A DNA stretch of 64,000 nucleotides from Isoetes taiwanensis. Lineage: Eukaryota; Streptophyta; Lycopodiopsida; Isoetales; Isoetaceae. The stretch lies in the NCBI GenBank assembly GCA_021234155.1, contig JAJEKV010000097.1, positions 3,414,074 to 3,478,073 of the forward strand. Direction: 5' to 3'. Positions 32,820-44,696 of the stretch are shown one piece after another. The translations under genes were made by a program, and so were the position numbers. A model generated the notes under the pieces. That model saw only the letters and a list, made by a program, of their open reading frames with translations. It was not told where the DNA came from and ran no database searches. Positions within the stretch are counted from its first letter, which is position 1. Each line of letters begins with the position of its first letter.

Positions 32820-33690
32820 TTTTCAATCATAACTGGAGATCTAGAAGTCCGTTTCAGCCGAAATCTGTTGCGTTGGAAAGCCATCTCAGAGTTCTTTCTA
32901 TCGGTATGTGATTTGCATATGTTTCACTGATTATTTTACATCAGAAACACATATTTTCGGGCTGCAAATTGGGGCCCCCAAAACCCCGGCGTCTTTGTGT
33001 CGCCTACACACTTTTTTGATCATATCCGAGATCAAGGACTCGCTTTTGCTGAAATTTATTGCGTTGGAAAGTCATCTCAGATTTCTTCCTATTGGTATGT
33101 AATTTGTATATGTTTTCTATAATTTCTCCTCTGCAAAAACTCGAACTTTCTGGCTGCAAATCGAGGGCGCAAAAAAAACCCTGAAGTGTTCGTGGTATTG
33201 TCCACATATTTTCTATCGTATTCCGGGCGGATTTTAACCCGCTTTCAGCTGAAATTTATCACGCTTGGAAAGCTCCCCTCAGTGATCTTTCTGAAGGTAT
33301 ATGACTTGCATGTGTTTGAATGGTGTTTCCATAGCAAAACACAGATTTATTAGCCTGCACCACCACTTTGTGGTTCATATTACATTTTTGTTCATATCTC
33401 TTTCTCTCGTGGACTCCGGGCTCATGAAATTTATATCTTTGGAAAGCTCTCTCAGAGTTCTTTTTAAAGATATTTTATGTTGCTAATGTTTAGACAGGAT
33501 GTCGAGCAAAAACAACAGATTTTCAGTGCTGGCTTTAGGGTTTCCATTGTTCGATTTTTTTCAAGAAGATATATACTTTTCTTCATATTTATTGATCCGC
33601 AGCTGTCTGTTTTGGGAGCAATGCATATCATTGGAATTCTTGTTCTCGTGATGATTATAAAGACATGTGGTTTGTACACATTCGCTTAAG
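32820..33690 (+). repeat. Diverged tandem array, about 170-200 bp units, like LINE 5' UTR
   Basis: The anchor TTGGAAAG...CTCAG occurs at 32873, 33064, 33265 and 33439 (steps 191, 201, 174). Each is preceded by GAAATTTAT-type words and followed by TCTTYCTAWYGGTATRTGA-type sequence. The same word order (GCGTTGGAAAGC ... TTTCCATTGGTTTATGATTC) appears on the minus strand in the 5' leader of the L1-type element at 40091-42435 (near 42285-42335). I infer that the array is made of LINE 5' UTR units. Confidence 0.65.
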
Positions 33691-35209
33691 ATCCGAGAGG
33701 AGAAAACAACAAGTTTTTGCAACCCGATTTTAAGACGGGATCCGAGGGTGTGATACCATCCAATCACCTTGGCTTAAAGCATTTACATGTTGAAGCCTGC
33801 GACGGGCCTCCGTAGGGGGGGGGAAACCACATTTCAGACAAGCCCGAAGGTGGCGAGGTTGCACTAGAGGTTGCGCTTTGATTTATGCACTTGAACACTT
33901 TCGCACAATGCCCGAAGGTGAAAGAGCTTGCACTTGCTTCTTGCACTTGGAAGCCCTCGCACCGCTTCGACACGTGGAAGCTTTCAAACCAAGGCCCCAG
34001 AAGAGGTTGTGCATCATCAAAGTGCTTGGAGGCTTTCAGACAAGCGCCGTGCCAGGTGGCAGGTTGCACTAGAGGCTGCGCTTGATTTATGCACTTGCGA
34101 AAAGTCTAGGTCGCTTTTGAAGAGAGCTAGTCACAATTGAGAGCCCTTCAAAGTAGGATCGAGACACAAGAAGTGGCCTCATCTGCAATGAACCCTATGC
34201 TGGACTCTCGCTTGCAGAAACTGGAGCATAGCTCCGCAGCCCAAGATCGGAAGATGCAGAGCCGGTGAGGGCAGCCATTGCTAAACAAGGCAAGGGCCTC
34301 AATGCACGCCATGAGCAATTGCAACGGTGCATACGCGAATTGACAAGGGGCAAAGAATAATTTCAGCAGAGCTAAGCTCGACTTCGAAAGGAGAGACCAC
34401 TATACCGCCATGGCAAATCTCCACACCCAAGAGTCCGGCAAAGGCGCCGCCCAGGGCCATCTACCACTGCACCCCAAGCCGCCTCCATGCCACCCCCCGC
34501 CCCCAACGTAGGCCCATTGCTTATGCCCCGCCGACAAAGAAACAACTCCCAAGCCGGGCGTGATTGACCCAACAATCGAGAGCTCCAAGAGCCGAGATTC
34601 GAAGCCACAATGTGGTGGTAATGCGGGCCCGACGTAAGAGTGCGAGGACCTCATACTCATTAACCGGGTTCCAAATGTTGATTCTTGCTCGAACGACATT
34701 CCCCATGCCTGGTAAACATTATTAGGGCGAGACGCCATGGCGTTTCAGCACCCGCACATACGGGTGGTCACGCTCACGCATTTAGATGCGCAAGTGAAAG
34801 CAGCCATCTGCGCGGGTAGGCAAAATTAAAGGAAACTCAGCCCTCTCGTGATGTTGACCGAGACGACCCTCGGCCAACAAGAAGACGCCGAGCACGAGTT
34901 GGCCAAAGTTAAAAAGCGCGATACAGACGGGGGGAGTCAGACTGATTGGGGCAAGATGCAAATTTTCGTAGCGAATGCCGCTACAGTCTTGCTAACCCTC
35001 CAAAGACCTTTCTCCGGGCCACTACTCATTTGCCTCTGCATCCCACGCTTCCCGCAAGTTGCCTCACCTTCCATTTGCTTTCTCGCACATCTCGAGGGTT
35101 GCTTGTTGCCTCACCTTAAATTTGCTCTACATCTCAAAGCTGCTTCCACTTCACCCCTTCACGGTGCCGCCTTGAATCCCCACTGGCCGCCCCTGCCAAC
35201 AAATAGGAA

Positions 35210-35966
35210 TTGTGCCTCCGCGATGGTCTCCTCGAATTGTCGGGCTTCCCATGTGAAGGGGAGATAGTCTCAACTGATTCCGCTAACATGGATCTCATCT
35301 TCCTCATGGAAACATGGGAGCATGCAGACACAGATACCCGACTTGCCGTGATACCAAAGACTACTCAATCTTCAATGATTGCACAGAAAGCCGGGGCATG
35401 GGGGTTGCCCGCTACCACCGAACAACCTTGGCAAGTAAATCAATCTCCTTGTTCAAGACGCATAAGTACAACCGGACCTGGTGGGTGCGTGTGCAAAACC
35501 GCCCAGAAGCGCACCCTCTTTAGGCAGCACAAACGCTTCCACATGCGTAAGCAACTTCTAACACACCCACTGGATGTGGATAGGGCTGGACCCTATGTCA
35601 ATCTATATGATGACATACAAAAATAAGCAGTTGGGTGCCATACCCTTGAGACTTTAATGCGCGAACCGGGTAGAACAACCCATGAGATTTGATCCCTTGA
35701 CTGATGATATATTGCAGTTAAGGGGCCCGAAGGAGCTTGGCCACCACATCGATGACAATCGTCCACGCTATGGTCGACAAATTTCTTTTGCTCGGCAGAT
35801 CTTTGACCTAGTAACTGCGAATGGATCGGGCACGCTGGCCTTCCACCCGCAAGAGCACTTTGTAGGCGTGAAAACCGGGGGCAGATCTAGTGTGGTGGAC
35901 TATGTGTTGGTGCCTCGAAAGCAACACATATGCATGTCATCAAGCACTTTCGGTGGGAACAACTAA
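35210..35966 (+). pseudogene. LINE endonuclease (AP-endonuclease type) fragment
   Basis: MDLIFLMETWEHADT (about 35289) is the 'LQETW' strand. SKSISLFKTHKYNRTWWVRV (about 35435) and VNLYDDIQKYK (about 35598) follow in shifted frames. SSVVDYVLVPRK (about 35889-35925) is the terminal SxxDYV motif. The order matches the endonuclease half of LINE ORF2. Several frame changes exist. Confidence 0.75.
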
Positions 35967-36659
35967 TCGATGAAGAGATCAACCTCGCACCACTTTACCA
36001 CTTTTACTTGAAGTTGGTTTGGCGTGTTGTGCAAACCCCCTGCAACAACTCCTCACATGCCTCACCGCGATTGATTATGAACATGCACGCTTTATGCCCG
36101 TGATGCTTATAGATGACCTCGCGAAAATTTTGCAATATCCTACACTAGAGCAATAGACAAAATGGGCCGACCGATGTGCTTAGGATCAGCGCGGCAGAGG
36201 TGCTTTGGGATAAGCCGCCCGCGACGCACCTCCAAGATCACAACCTTCCCACGTAATCAATGGTTTGATGCGAGTGCAAGGAACACAAACGCCGGCTCCA
36301 CCAAGTCACGTACCCGCTTTACGCCACATGCAAATGACAATACCGTGATCTTCCTTAAAGCTAAGAAAGCCAGTACATTGCAAAGACATCAAAGGGAAAT
36401 GTTTTACCTCCGAACGCCAATTCCCGTGACCTTCCGCCAAGGGTTCTTAGAAAGCCGCGATAACCCACAGGAATATCACTCCCGAAAGCAAAGTTGAGGC
36501 AATATTTGCAACAGCTTTACACGACCCTCGTGGTGCACATGCAAGATTACCCTTGCAAGAAGGCCCAGTTGTTGGAAATCACAGATTCTGACGCGGAACA
36601 AGGCTTACAACGCCTTGCCAATGGGAAAGCCCCGTGACTTGGATGGTATGCGTGCGTAA

Positions 36660-37500
36660 TTGCTTAAGGGGGTGGCCGCCCATAATACCAAGGTTTAATC
36701 GCCTTTGTTCAACAAGGCATTACAGAAGGCTTCCCACACGCAGACCAATAGCGAGTTGTTCCCATCTATAAGGCAGTGACCCATTAATCGCCAGCCAATT
36801 ACCGAACAATCATGGTCACTTCGGTGTTTGCAAAAACCGCTTTTGGGGATTCTCGAAAGCAGCCGGCTGGACGGGCGGACAGGGCCAGAGCGGGCTCTCA
36901 CCCAGGCGGATTCGCACCCCGCACTCAACCATTGACCACAGTTTCACGCTATAACTCTGATTGAAGACAGCAGGAACCGTCGGGATCTATATTGTTGCTT
37001 TGTGGATTTTGGCGAAGGCGTTTGACACCGCCCTCGAAAAAACTATGGGCAAGATCGCAACAGTTGGGGTTGTTGTAGATTTGCAGAAATGCGATGTACA
37101 GGCTATATGAAAGATGCTCGGGTCGGTTTGCAGCATAAGCCAACCATTTGATAGTAGTATCGGGTTCGTCCGTGGATGCCCTCTCTCCCCAACATTGTTT
37201 GGGCTTTACATTGATCAATTGGAGAGTCTGGTTTGCCGATAATGGGGGCGATGGAGCTCACCTTCTCTTATCGATCATCGACCGCTAATATATGCTGATG
37301 ATGTGGACCTCCTAGCTTACATACCAAAGGACATGCAACGACATCTCGATGCCCTCGACACATTCCCGCCAAGCGAATCGATATGCGGCCAACCCCACCA
37401 AGACTAAGGTGGTTTTCATATCATCTTTACGCCACCGAGGGTTCCTCCTTCAGCCACCAAGGCCGTAATGTGGAAGTTGCATCCACATACAAGTATTTGG
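36660..37500 (+). pseudogene. LINE reverse transcriptase fragment
   Basis: The catalytic strand reads LIYADDVDLLAYIPKDMQ (about 37285-37340), an intact YADD box. Upstream, CCFVDF (about 36995) is the first catalytic strand but runs into a stop, and GCPLSPTLFGLYIDQLE (about 37170-37225) is the motif before it. ASTYKYLGVEF (about 37478-37510) follows the active site as usual. Frames shift several times. Confidence 0.8.
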
Positions 37501-38689
37501 GAGTGGAGTTTCCTTCTACTATGCACCGGACACATCCATACCTACGAAAGTGATGGCAGTCCGAAGGCACTATATGCAATGCAAAACAATAGTCATAGAG
37601 CTGAGTTGTATGATTGGGCCCATCACACACTGCTCAAGGTCTTAGTAGAGCCCGTCCCTTTATACGGGTGGAAGTATGGGGCCCAAGAGTATCACTTGCT
37701 ACTTGAATGACTTGGAGCAGTCCGTAAAACCTTCTTAGTAATGAGCACTAGGGGTGAAGTCCACAGTCCCATATCAAATTCTACCGCAGAGACGAGATTC
37801 TTGCCTCTTCAGAGGGCGGTCCTTGATCGCCACATTGTCTATTTTCTAAGGTGGTCAATATGGACGATGCCCATCTCCCCAAACTAGCTTATATCATGGC
37901 AATGGGGCCCGCAAATACCAAGGCCCTTTGGAGGGAAAAGAGAGCTCAATGGTTGGCTAGATGGAATGTGCAGAGCACGGTGCATACATATGCAAACAGA
38001 GGCAGATCGTCCATACCTTGAGGCAATATCTTGACGCTTTTGCTTTCTCGAAGAAGCTTTGGGATGCCAATGCCCTTGAACATGTCAAGACAAAGACACT
38101 ATCACACATAAATCCCACATTGAACGAGGCCCGCAATGCTACCTGCCGCACTCCACTTGCCCATGAAAAAGGCGCAGACTCAATGCCTCCATTCGCGACG
38201 GGGCACATCATCTTCGAATTGAGACGGGCTTGGTGAGCCACGCCAGACAGCTCTCGGCAACACGCCGCCAAATGGGAGTCATTGAGGATGAATCTCATAC
38301 CCTTCAAAAGTTGCCCAAAGATATGATCAAATTCGACGCTGCTTATGCCGAAGTTGGTCGCCCGGCCACCATTACATGTGACATTGAGCACAAAGATCCG
38401 TGACGGTGTCGGGATTATACCTTCAGAGGTTATGGACATGCGAGATCAGCTATGTCCTCGCACACACTTGACATGTGTATATACATTGATGTATACTTGT
38501 ACGCTTTGACAAAGATTCTTATTATCGCCACGCTTTTTCCCTCTAAAACCCTTCGTATGGGGTTTTTAACCCGACAAGAATAAGTTTGTTGTCAAGGCCT
38601 TGTGGGTCCCATAGGCCGATTGACCTCAGTGGACGATAAAAAATCATTCTCATTCTCATTCTCATTCTCTATTCTAATGTGAAAAATCA

Positions 38690-40080
38690 CAATATAGAGT
38701 TCATTGATATGGAAAATCAAATCCAGTTAAGTTTGCCAAGCTTAGCCCTCTGAAATTCCAATGAAGTCTTTAGATATTTTAATCAAACCAATCTTTTATA
38801 TTACACTTAAATACTAACTTCATATTAGTGACAGGAAAAAGAACACTAGAAGGTCTTCAACTCCCAAAAACTCACGAGTATTGTTGAAATGTATTTAGCA
38901 AATTATAACGAATTGTTACCTATATTTCTACATCCTTTTAATTTTTAACTTGTTTCTAATGCTATCATTGTTGTGAATATATGAATTGGATCTGAAAATT
39001 CTGGTGGATTTTGGAGGACATGCTAAAATAACAATCAATGAAGTAATTAACTCACTTGGCACTTGGTAGTGTGACAAAACAATATAGTTCTGCATAAAGT
39101 AGTGATGAGAAACACTTGGATATGACATTGAAAGAAAAGTATTACATGGACAAGCAAAAGGAGAAAAACTAAGCACCAATTTCATTTTGCTATGCATTGA
39201 ATTGGTTAGAATCATATAGCATTCAATGCTTGCTTAGGTGTCTCCATTCTTCTTTGTTCTTTTCCTTTTACTCTTTGTATTCTTTTCATCATTCTGCTTT
39301 GGAATCAACAATATCTTGAGCAAATTGCAGTATTTTGTAGTAAGTACGTCAGTGAAGCATCTAAATGACTGTAAACACTATATTCACGATCATGCTCCAA
39401 CAATATATATCTGCAACCTCCAAGGAACTTATAGCACGTTCGTGTTACACCAATTCATTCCTATCAAACTTCTAATCCCAGGTATCCTTATATGCCATCT
39501 CAAGAACATGTTTCACTCTTTTCTCGCATATGTGAATATAAAATCCACCTTCTTCTTGTTATAAGTTCAATCTTTTTTTTTTTTTTTTGGGAGGGCATTG
39601 GTTATTTAGCCTGGAACGCCGTATGTAACGCCGCATGCGGCGTTACCTTCCATCTTGCGGTCCCCCTGCAGGATCCAAATTCTCCCTGCGATATTGAGTT
39701 GCCGAAGTTAATCTACGAGTTTGAACTCGAAAGCCAAAGATTTATTTGTCAACTCGATGGTCTGCTCCTCTATAAAATATTTTATATTGCTTTTCGATTT
39801 TCCTCAGGTAATTTTTCTTTGCAATTCTCATTAGCTCATTTTGGCGCCTCAGCTCATATGATTCTCATTTTGGCGTCTCAACTAGGTCGGATCTTGAAAA
39901 TCTCAGCAGACACCATCGTCAAGAAGTTTTATATTGTTTTATATCTTCTCTTTTTTCTTAGTCGACTCTTAAAATGTAGACTCGAGTTCTTCTTGAGCTG
40001 GTCTTGGAAGGTAACATTTGAAGCTTTGTATCGGTTCAAAATCGTTGTTTTTGTCATTCTTATTTGGATAATGTTTTGGC
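38690..40080. other. AT-rich region with a perfect 20-bp palindrome
   Basis: No recognisable gene. A perfect 20-bp palindrome centred on GCATGC with TAACGCC/GGCGTTA arms lies at 39626-39645, and a poly(T) run at about 39571. TATAAAATATTTTATA occurs near 39770. The open frame across 39492-40154 is an artefact of T-rich sequence. Confidence 0.45.
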
Positions 40081-40090
40081 GAAGTTGGAG

Positions 40091-42435
40091 TTTTTTTTTT
40101 TTTTTTTTTGAAGGACGCCGACTTTTATTAATAACACTCCAACATAATACATAATACAATGTAGAGACAGGAATAAAAAACTCAGCGGACAATCAGATCC
40201 AACCGAAAGGTGGCCACCGCCTAAGCATGACAATATAATGGAGTTCACACTATTTTCATCTCCTAGAAAGAGAAGAATAATATATAATCATATTTTTAGA
40301 AAAGTTCCTTTAACCAGGTCGAACTTCCACATCCATAGAATCATTAACAGCAACTTGATCTACCCCCTGGTGTCTCAATGCCATTGAATCAGGGACATCC
40401 ACTGTAACAATCGTAGTAGATATTGGAGCTACAGAGTGAACCAGCGCAGATTGAGGAGCCGAGCTATTTTTGCGACGTGCAAGTTTCTTCAGGCGTGGAG
40501 TGGACCATCCTTCTTCCAATAATTCTTGCTCCTGAGCGATGTCCTGAAGACGAGAGTGTTGTTCCTCATTAAGAGGGTCTACTGATAGATTGAGATGGAG
40601 ATGCAATAGAAGAAGGCGATAGTGCAGAAATAGCTAAAGAAGGAGGCACAGGGGCTGGTAATACTGGCAGATTAACTAGTGCAGAGGCAGATGAGAAAGA
40701 AGATGATATAACACGACATTCAAGTGAAGTGGATGCTATATGACATGGGATAGGAGCAGTTGAGGAGGTAGAGACAAAAATATGCCTGGACCTGTAAGTA
40801 GCGAAAGCTTCAACATTGGGAAACATCTTGGCAAGCTCGAGTCCATTAAGCAGACGTAGTTTGTTTTTGAAAAAAAGTGGGCCACTTTTGACCACTAGTG
40901 ACTGAGGAATAGAGACACAAGTAGGAAGAGATAACACAAATTCGAGAACCATTAACAATAGAATGGACAAGATGCATACCCAATCCATTGGCAATGGCAA
41001 TCATAAAATCGCACACTTGCGCTCTAGTGGAAAATCCTCTAAGGCAAGCCAACAAGGCATGCGAATGCACCGTGACTTACTTGGCAAAAATCCAAGAGAA
41101 TAAACCTGATATAGAAGATAATGTCCCCAAAGAGGATCGACACCACTAGTGACTGAGGAATAGAGACACAAGTAGGAAGAGATAACACAAATTCGAGAAC
41201 CATTAACAATAGAATGGGCAAGATGCATACCCAATCCATTGGCAATAGCAATCATAAAATCGCATTACACTTGCGCTCTAGTGGAAAATCCTCTAAGGCA
41301 AGCCAACAAGGCATGCGCAATGCACCAGACTTACTTGGCAAAAATCCAAGAGAATAAACCTGATATAGAAGATAATGTCCCCACAAAGGATCAACACCAT
41401 GCTCCACAAGCCTGTCAACCGCAAGAGAAGAGTCAAACATAACCAGAAGAAATTATTATCTTTATCCAAAACCTTTAGAGACGCATAATGAGGGAGACCC
41501 AGTCTCTGAAGGTGATGTTTTAACCAGAATCCAACTCTCTTGAGATCCCAAAACTGTCCAGTGAAATGGCAAACAACTGCATGAGACACAAGGTTCTAAA
41601 ACACACCGCAAATGAGCATTATGATCAATTTCGCCAACCGTAGACCAGCCCGTGTAAAAAGCATTTGAACACCGCCGCGTGCCTCATAGAATACACCCTC
41701 GAGGCAATTGAACATCCATACAAATATCTTGTGCTTGTAACTCATTTAGATATGAGCTCAATTCTTTTCTTATTATTCTCAGAACATAATATTCAATGCA
41801 AAGGAAACACGAAAGCAGATTGCACAATCGGATGTCAAATCACGCTTGATCCAATCACTAAATCGTAGAAGGTGCTCTAGCCACAAAGATCGTAAGAACC
41901 CCACTGAGCGTATGAGCAGATACACACCCAAAAAAAGTAGACACAAGGGAGGCGTAAGCAACAAAGAGAAGTATTTACAAAGGGTCTCTACTTGAGAAGT
42001 AGACAAAGGTGCAGATTTAGATAGAGGGGGAAAGTGTTGCAAGCCTGTACTCATATTAACAAGAGAAGGGTCAAAAGCAAGAGGATTGAGGCGAGAATTA
42101 TCAGGTAAATTAGGAGGGGCAAAGAAGAATTCATATCATGCGCAAAAGAAGAAGCAGAAGCACCACTTACCACTTTCTTTGGTCGACGAACGAAATTAAG
42201 CCGGCAAACTAGGGTTTGCCATGGTAGCCGAAATCTGTAAACTCCAATTCCGGCCCAGATAGACACAACAAAACTGTATGAATCATAAACCAATGGAAAG
42301 CTCACATCTTTAGCTTTCCAACGCACTAAAGAACACCCGAATCTGACACTCGAGCCATAAGTTATGAAGAAAACCGCCGAGACCCTACATGGCGCCATCA
42401 CAAATACCACTTTTGTGGGTGGTGTTGTTTCCGCA
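40091..42435 (-). mobile_element. L1-type retrotransposon carrying only ORF1
   Basis: On the minus strand the element ends in AATAAAAGTCGGCGTCCTTC and about 20 A (poly-T at 40091-40109). It is flanked on both sides by GAAGTTGGAGTT (40081-40092 and 42436-42447), a 12-bp target duplication, so both ends are real. At 2.35 kb it contains a 5' leader, an ORF1-like region and a 3' UTR, with no trace of endonuclease or RT. It resembles half-LINE elements that depend on a partner's ORF2. Confidence 0.75.
40310..42160 (-). pseudogene. L1 ORF1 (gag-like) protein
   Basis: Coding pieces on the minus strand: FAHDMNSSLP and NMSTGLQHFPPLSKSAPL at the N-terminal side; a central part with MIAIANGLGMHLVHSI, and SIPQSLVVKSGPLFFKNKL in another frame, resembling the DUF4283-type domain of plant L1 ORF1; and a C-terminal part ending EEGWSTPRLKKLARRKN ... 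VEVRPG with stop at 40310. A 251-bp tandem duplication (about 40893-41143 and 41144-41394) repeats the central part and breaks the frame. Confidence 0.55.
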
Positions 42436-42447
42436 GAAGTTGGAGTT

Positions 42448-43360
42448 GTTGCCGCTATAGCTTGGCATCCAGTGTGACATCGTTTTTGCAAGGTATATTT
42501 TGCGATGGCTTTTAATAACTTGAACACTATATTGTATAAATTCTTCAAAGATGTAGTGTAACATAAGGGGAATGGTACAAGTGGTTGAGAACAAATAAGT
42601 ACTCAAAGACGTAACTGATTATGCCTTTAGATTTCGTCGGTAGTGTTGCAAAAACTTCAAGAGATGTTCTAACCACTTGAGTCTCATAAACTTGAGAATA
42701 CGGTTTATAATTGAATTCGAGACACATGATTAATCAAGGCATATGATTTGAGTTATGTCAAAGATTAATCTACCCCAAATGTTTGCTAAGTGTTCACATG
42801 TTGTGCCGGGGCTCTCTTAAACAAGGACTTAATTTTTTTATTCTTTGCATTTTTTTATTTTTGTTTTTATTTTTTTTCTTAGAGTCTGTTCTTTTGCATA
42901 TAAGTTTGTAAAGCGAAGAAACCGATATTTCACACATTGTGGACATGATTTGAGAATCATTAGGATGTCTTCATTGCTTCATGTTTAGTTATTGTGACCC
43001 CTTACTCTTGCTGTCACAGGGTCCAACTTTGCCACTTCCATAACAGACTTTGTCTTTGAAGAGTGCAGAGCAACATTTGCAACTGGAGTAAATGGCATCC
43101 AATATCTATTTGTCACGATTCGAATGTTAAAAAGCTCCAAAACCTTTGTAATCTTTAAGGCATGTGCATCATGATCATTATTTTTGCCAAGCAATAGACC
43201 TCCTGCTGATGCCACAGAGTACAAATTTTATTATGGTATAATAATGCAACATAATGTCTGAAGCTCGACTTCCATTTGAAAGGGGAGTCAATGACAACTG
43301 CCAGGTACTGCTCCACTTCATCATGATTAAGTTTCATTTGTGCTCATCAATTATGCACAG
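42448..43360. other. No assigned gene; one possible coding scrap
   Basis: The minus strand at 42985-43224 reads KITKVLELFNIRIVTNRYW then MPFTPVANVALHSSKTK, which has protein-like character. I do not recognise it. Otherwise T-rich spacer. Confidence 0.3.
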
Positions 43361-43379
43361 TCATAAAACTTCAGCCTAC

Positions 43380-43405
43380 GACGTCCTTCAAAAAAAAAAA
43401 AAAAA
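43380..43405 (+). mobile_element. Minimal LINE insertion: 10 nt plus poly(A)
   Basis: GACGTCCTTC followed by about 16 A, flanked on both sides by ACTTCAGCCTAC (43368-43379 and 43406-43417). The 10 nt match the last bases before poly(A) of the element at 40091-42435 (GGCGTCCTTC). This is an almost completely 5'-truncated retrotransposition. Confidence 0.8.
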
Positions 43406-44261
43406 ACTTCAGCCTACCAAGCATGCCATGAATGTTGACCTTATCCAAACTGATCGTGTCAATCTGACCAATTATATTACATAATTATTATGCATACAAA
43501 TTGTGTTCCATTTAGTAGTTGATTCACATGTTCAAGCATCATAGGCAAGCTATGGATGTTGATGTCATGCAAACTGTTCCACAGACTGTTACCCACAAGT
43601 GATAGCAGCATCAACATAATAAATGATAAGCAATGTGTTGTGCTAACATCCCTGACAGATATATCACGTTATGCGGAGCTATGATGGAAATGTGTGTTTC
43701 TTCACATAACTATATGCTGGCTGTTGGTGGCAAATTGTTACATGTTCTAAACTATGGCTTGCAGCTTGTGCAAATTTGCGTAAAGCAGGACTGGTCAAAA
43801 GTAGCTATTTGGTGGTGCTGAAGAATTCTATGAAATTGTAGACTGTGCTAAGAAGTACTCATATAATTCTCTTGATTAGTAATATAGTAAAGAAAGCAAC
43901 AGTTATTTAGGAAGCTTAGGACAAATTAGAGTTGGACTATAGTGTGTTGCATGAAATTCTTAGTTGAGCATGTGACCAAGATAAGCAAGTGTTTCTACAG
44001 GAGTTCTAAAAATAATAAATCTGTTATTTCACGTTTTGTGTAAAAAATGATTCAGTCTACGGCTTCTGCAATGTTGGAAGAGATCTGAATGCTAAGATCT
44101 CTTCCATCTGAAGCTCAATATTGCTTACGGAGACCTACAACAAATGAAAGGTAACTCAGAGAATAAAGGCTTAAAGCTCTTGCCGGGCCACTTAAAAACA
44201 AACGTGGAGAGGGCTGATGAGTACAAGAGTTTGTATTGTTTATTGTCTTTGGTTTCAGATG

Positions 44262-44696
44262 ATCCAACACATTATATTGACATTAATAATATAATTATTG
44301 ATCCAACACATTTAAATTAAAATCCTTTAAAACCCCTTTGGTTTGGGTATATTCACACCTGGGTGACTCGCATCGAGAGTCGCTTGATTGGCATATTCGC
44401 CCCATATTCCTTAATCTAGACCGTACGTAAAGTTCCTCATTTGTGGGGTATGCAAGTACAACATTTGCTATAATCAGATAACAAGATTCGCAAAATACTA
44501 TAAGATTTCAACCTAATACTATATGGTGTTGATTTCAGACGCGTGCAAAATACAATTATGAGGGCTCTCGCCGCCTCTACGCCACCCCTCGTGAATATGC
44601 ACCCAAACCAAAGGGGGTTTAAGGGGGATTTTAATTTAAATGTGTTGGATCCAATGGTTATATTTATTAATGTCAATGGTAGTTATGTGTTGGTTA
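44262..44696. mobile_element. MITE with long inverted repeats, about 435 bp
   Basis: The left arm (44262-44365) and the right arm (about 44585-44696) are inverted copies. Both contain CCAACACATTTAAATTAAAA, AAACC(C/CC)TTTGGTTTGGGT and TATTCAC in mirror order. The AT-rich middle has no frame. A target duplication was not identified, so the superfamily is open (long arms suggest MULE-type). Confidence 0.65.

Larger units (their letters stand above)
33700..38676 (+). mobile_element. Non-LTR retrotransposon, decayed, with (ATTCTC)n tail
   Basis: Contains a 5' region with a 200-bp direct duplication (GTTGCACTAGAGG(T/C)TGCGC at about 33861 and 34063), a proline-rich ORF1-like zone (34380-34560), an endonuclease (35210-35966), a reverse transcriptase (36660-37500), and the 3' end GTGGGTCCCATAGGCCGATT ... 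GTGGACGATAAAAAATC followed by ATTCTC repeats. There is no poly(A). The clade is uncertain; a repeat tail recalls RTE- or I-like elements, not typical plant L1. Confidence 0.8.

Noticed and set aside
32820-33690. CRISPR-like array
   Set aside because: Only four diverged units of 170-200 bp with no short identical repeats; eukaryotic LINE-type repeat.
39492-40154. 220-residue plus-strand frame
   Set aside because: It runs through poly(T) (phenylalanine runs) and into the poly(A) tail of the minus-strand L1-type element, so it cannot be a real gene.
42051-42548. 165-residue minus-strand frame
   Set aside because: It crosses the left end and target duplication of the L1-type element, so its N-terminal part is flanking DNA.
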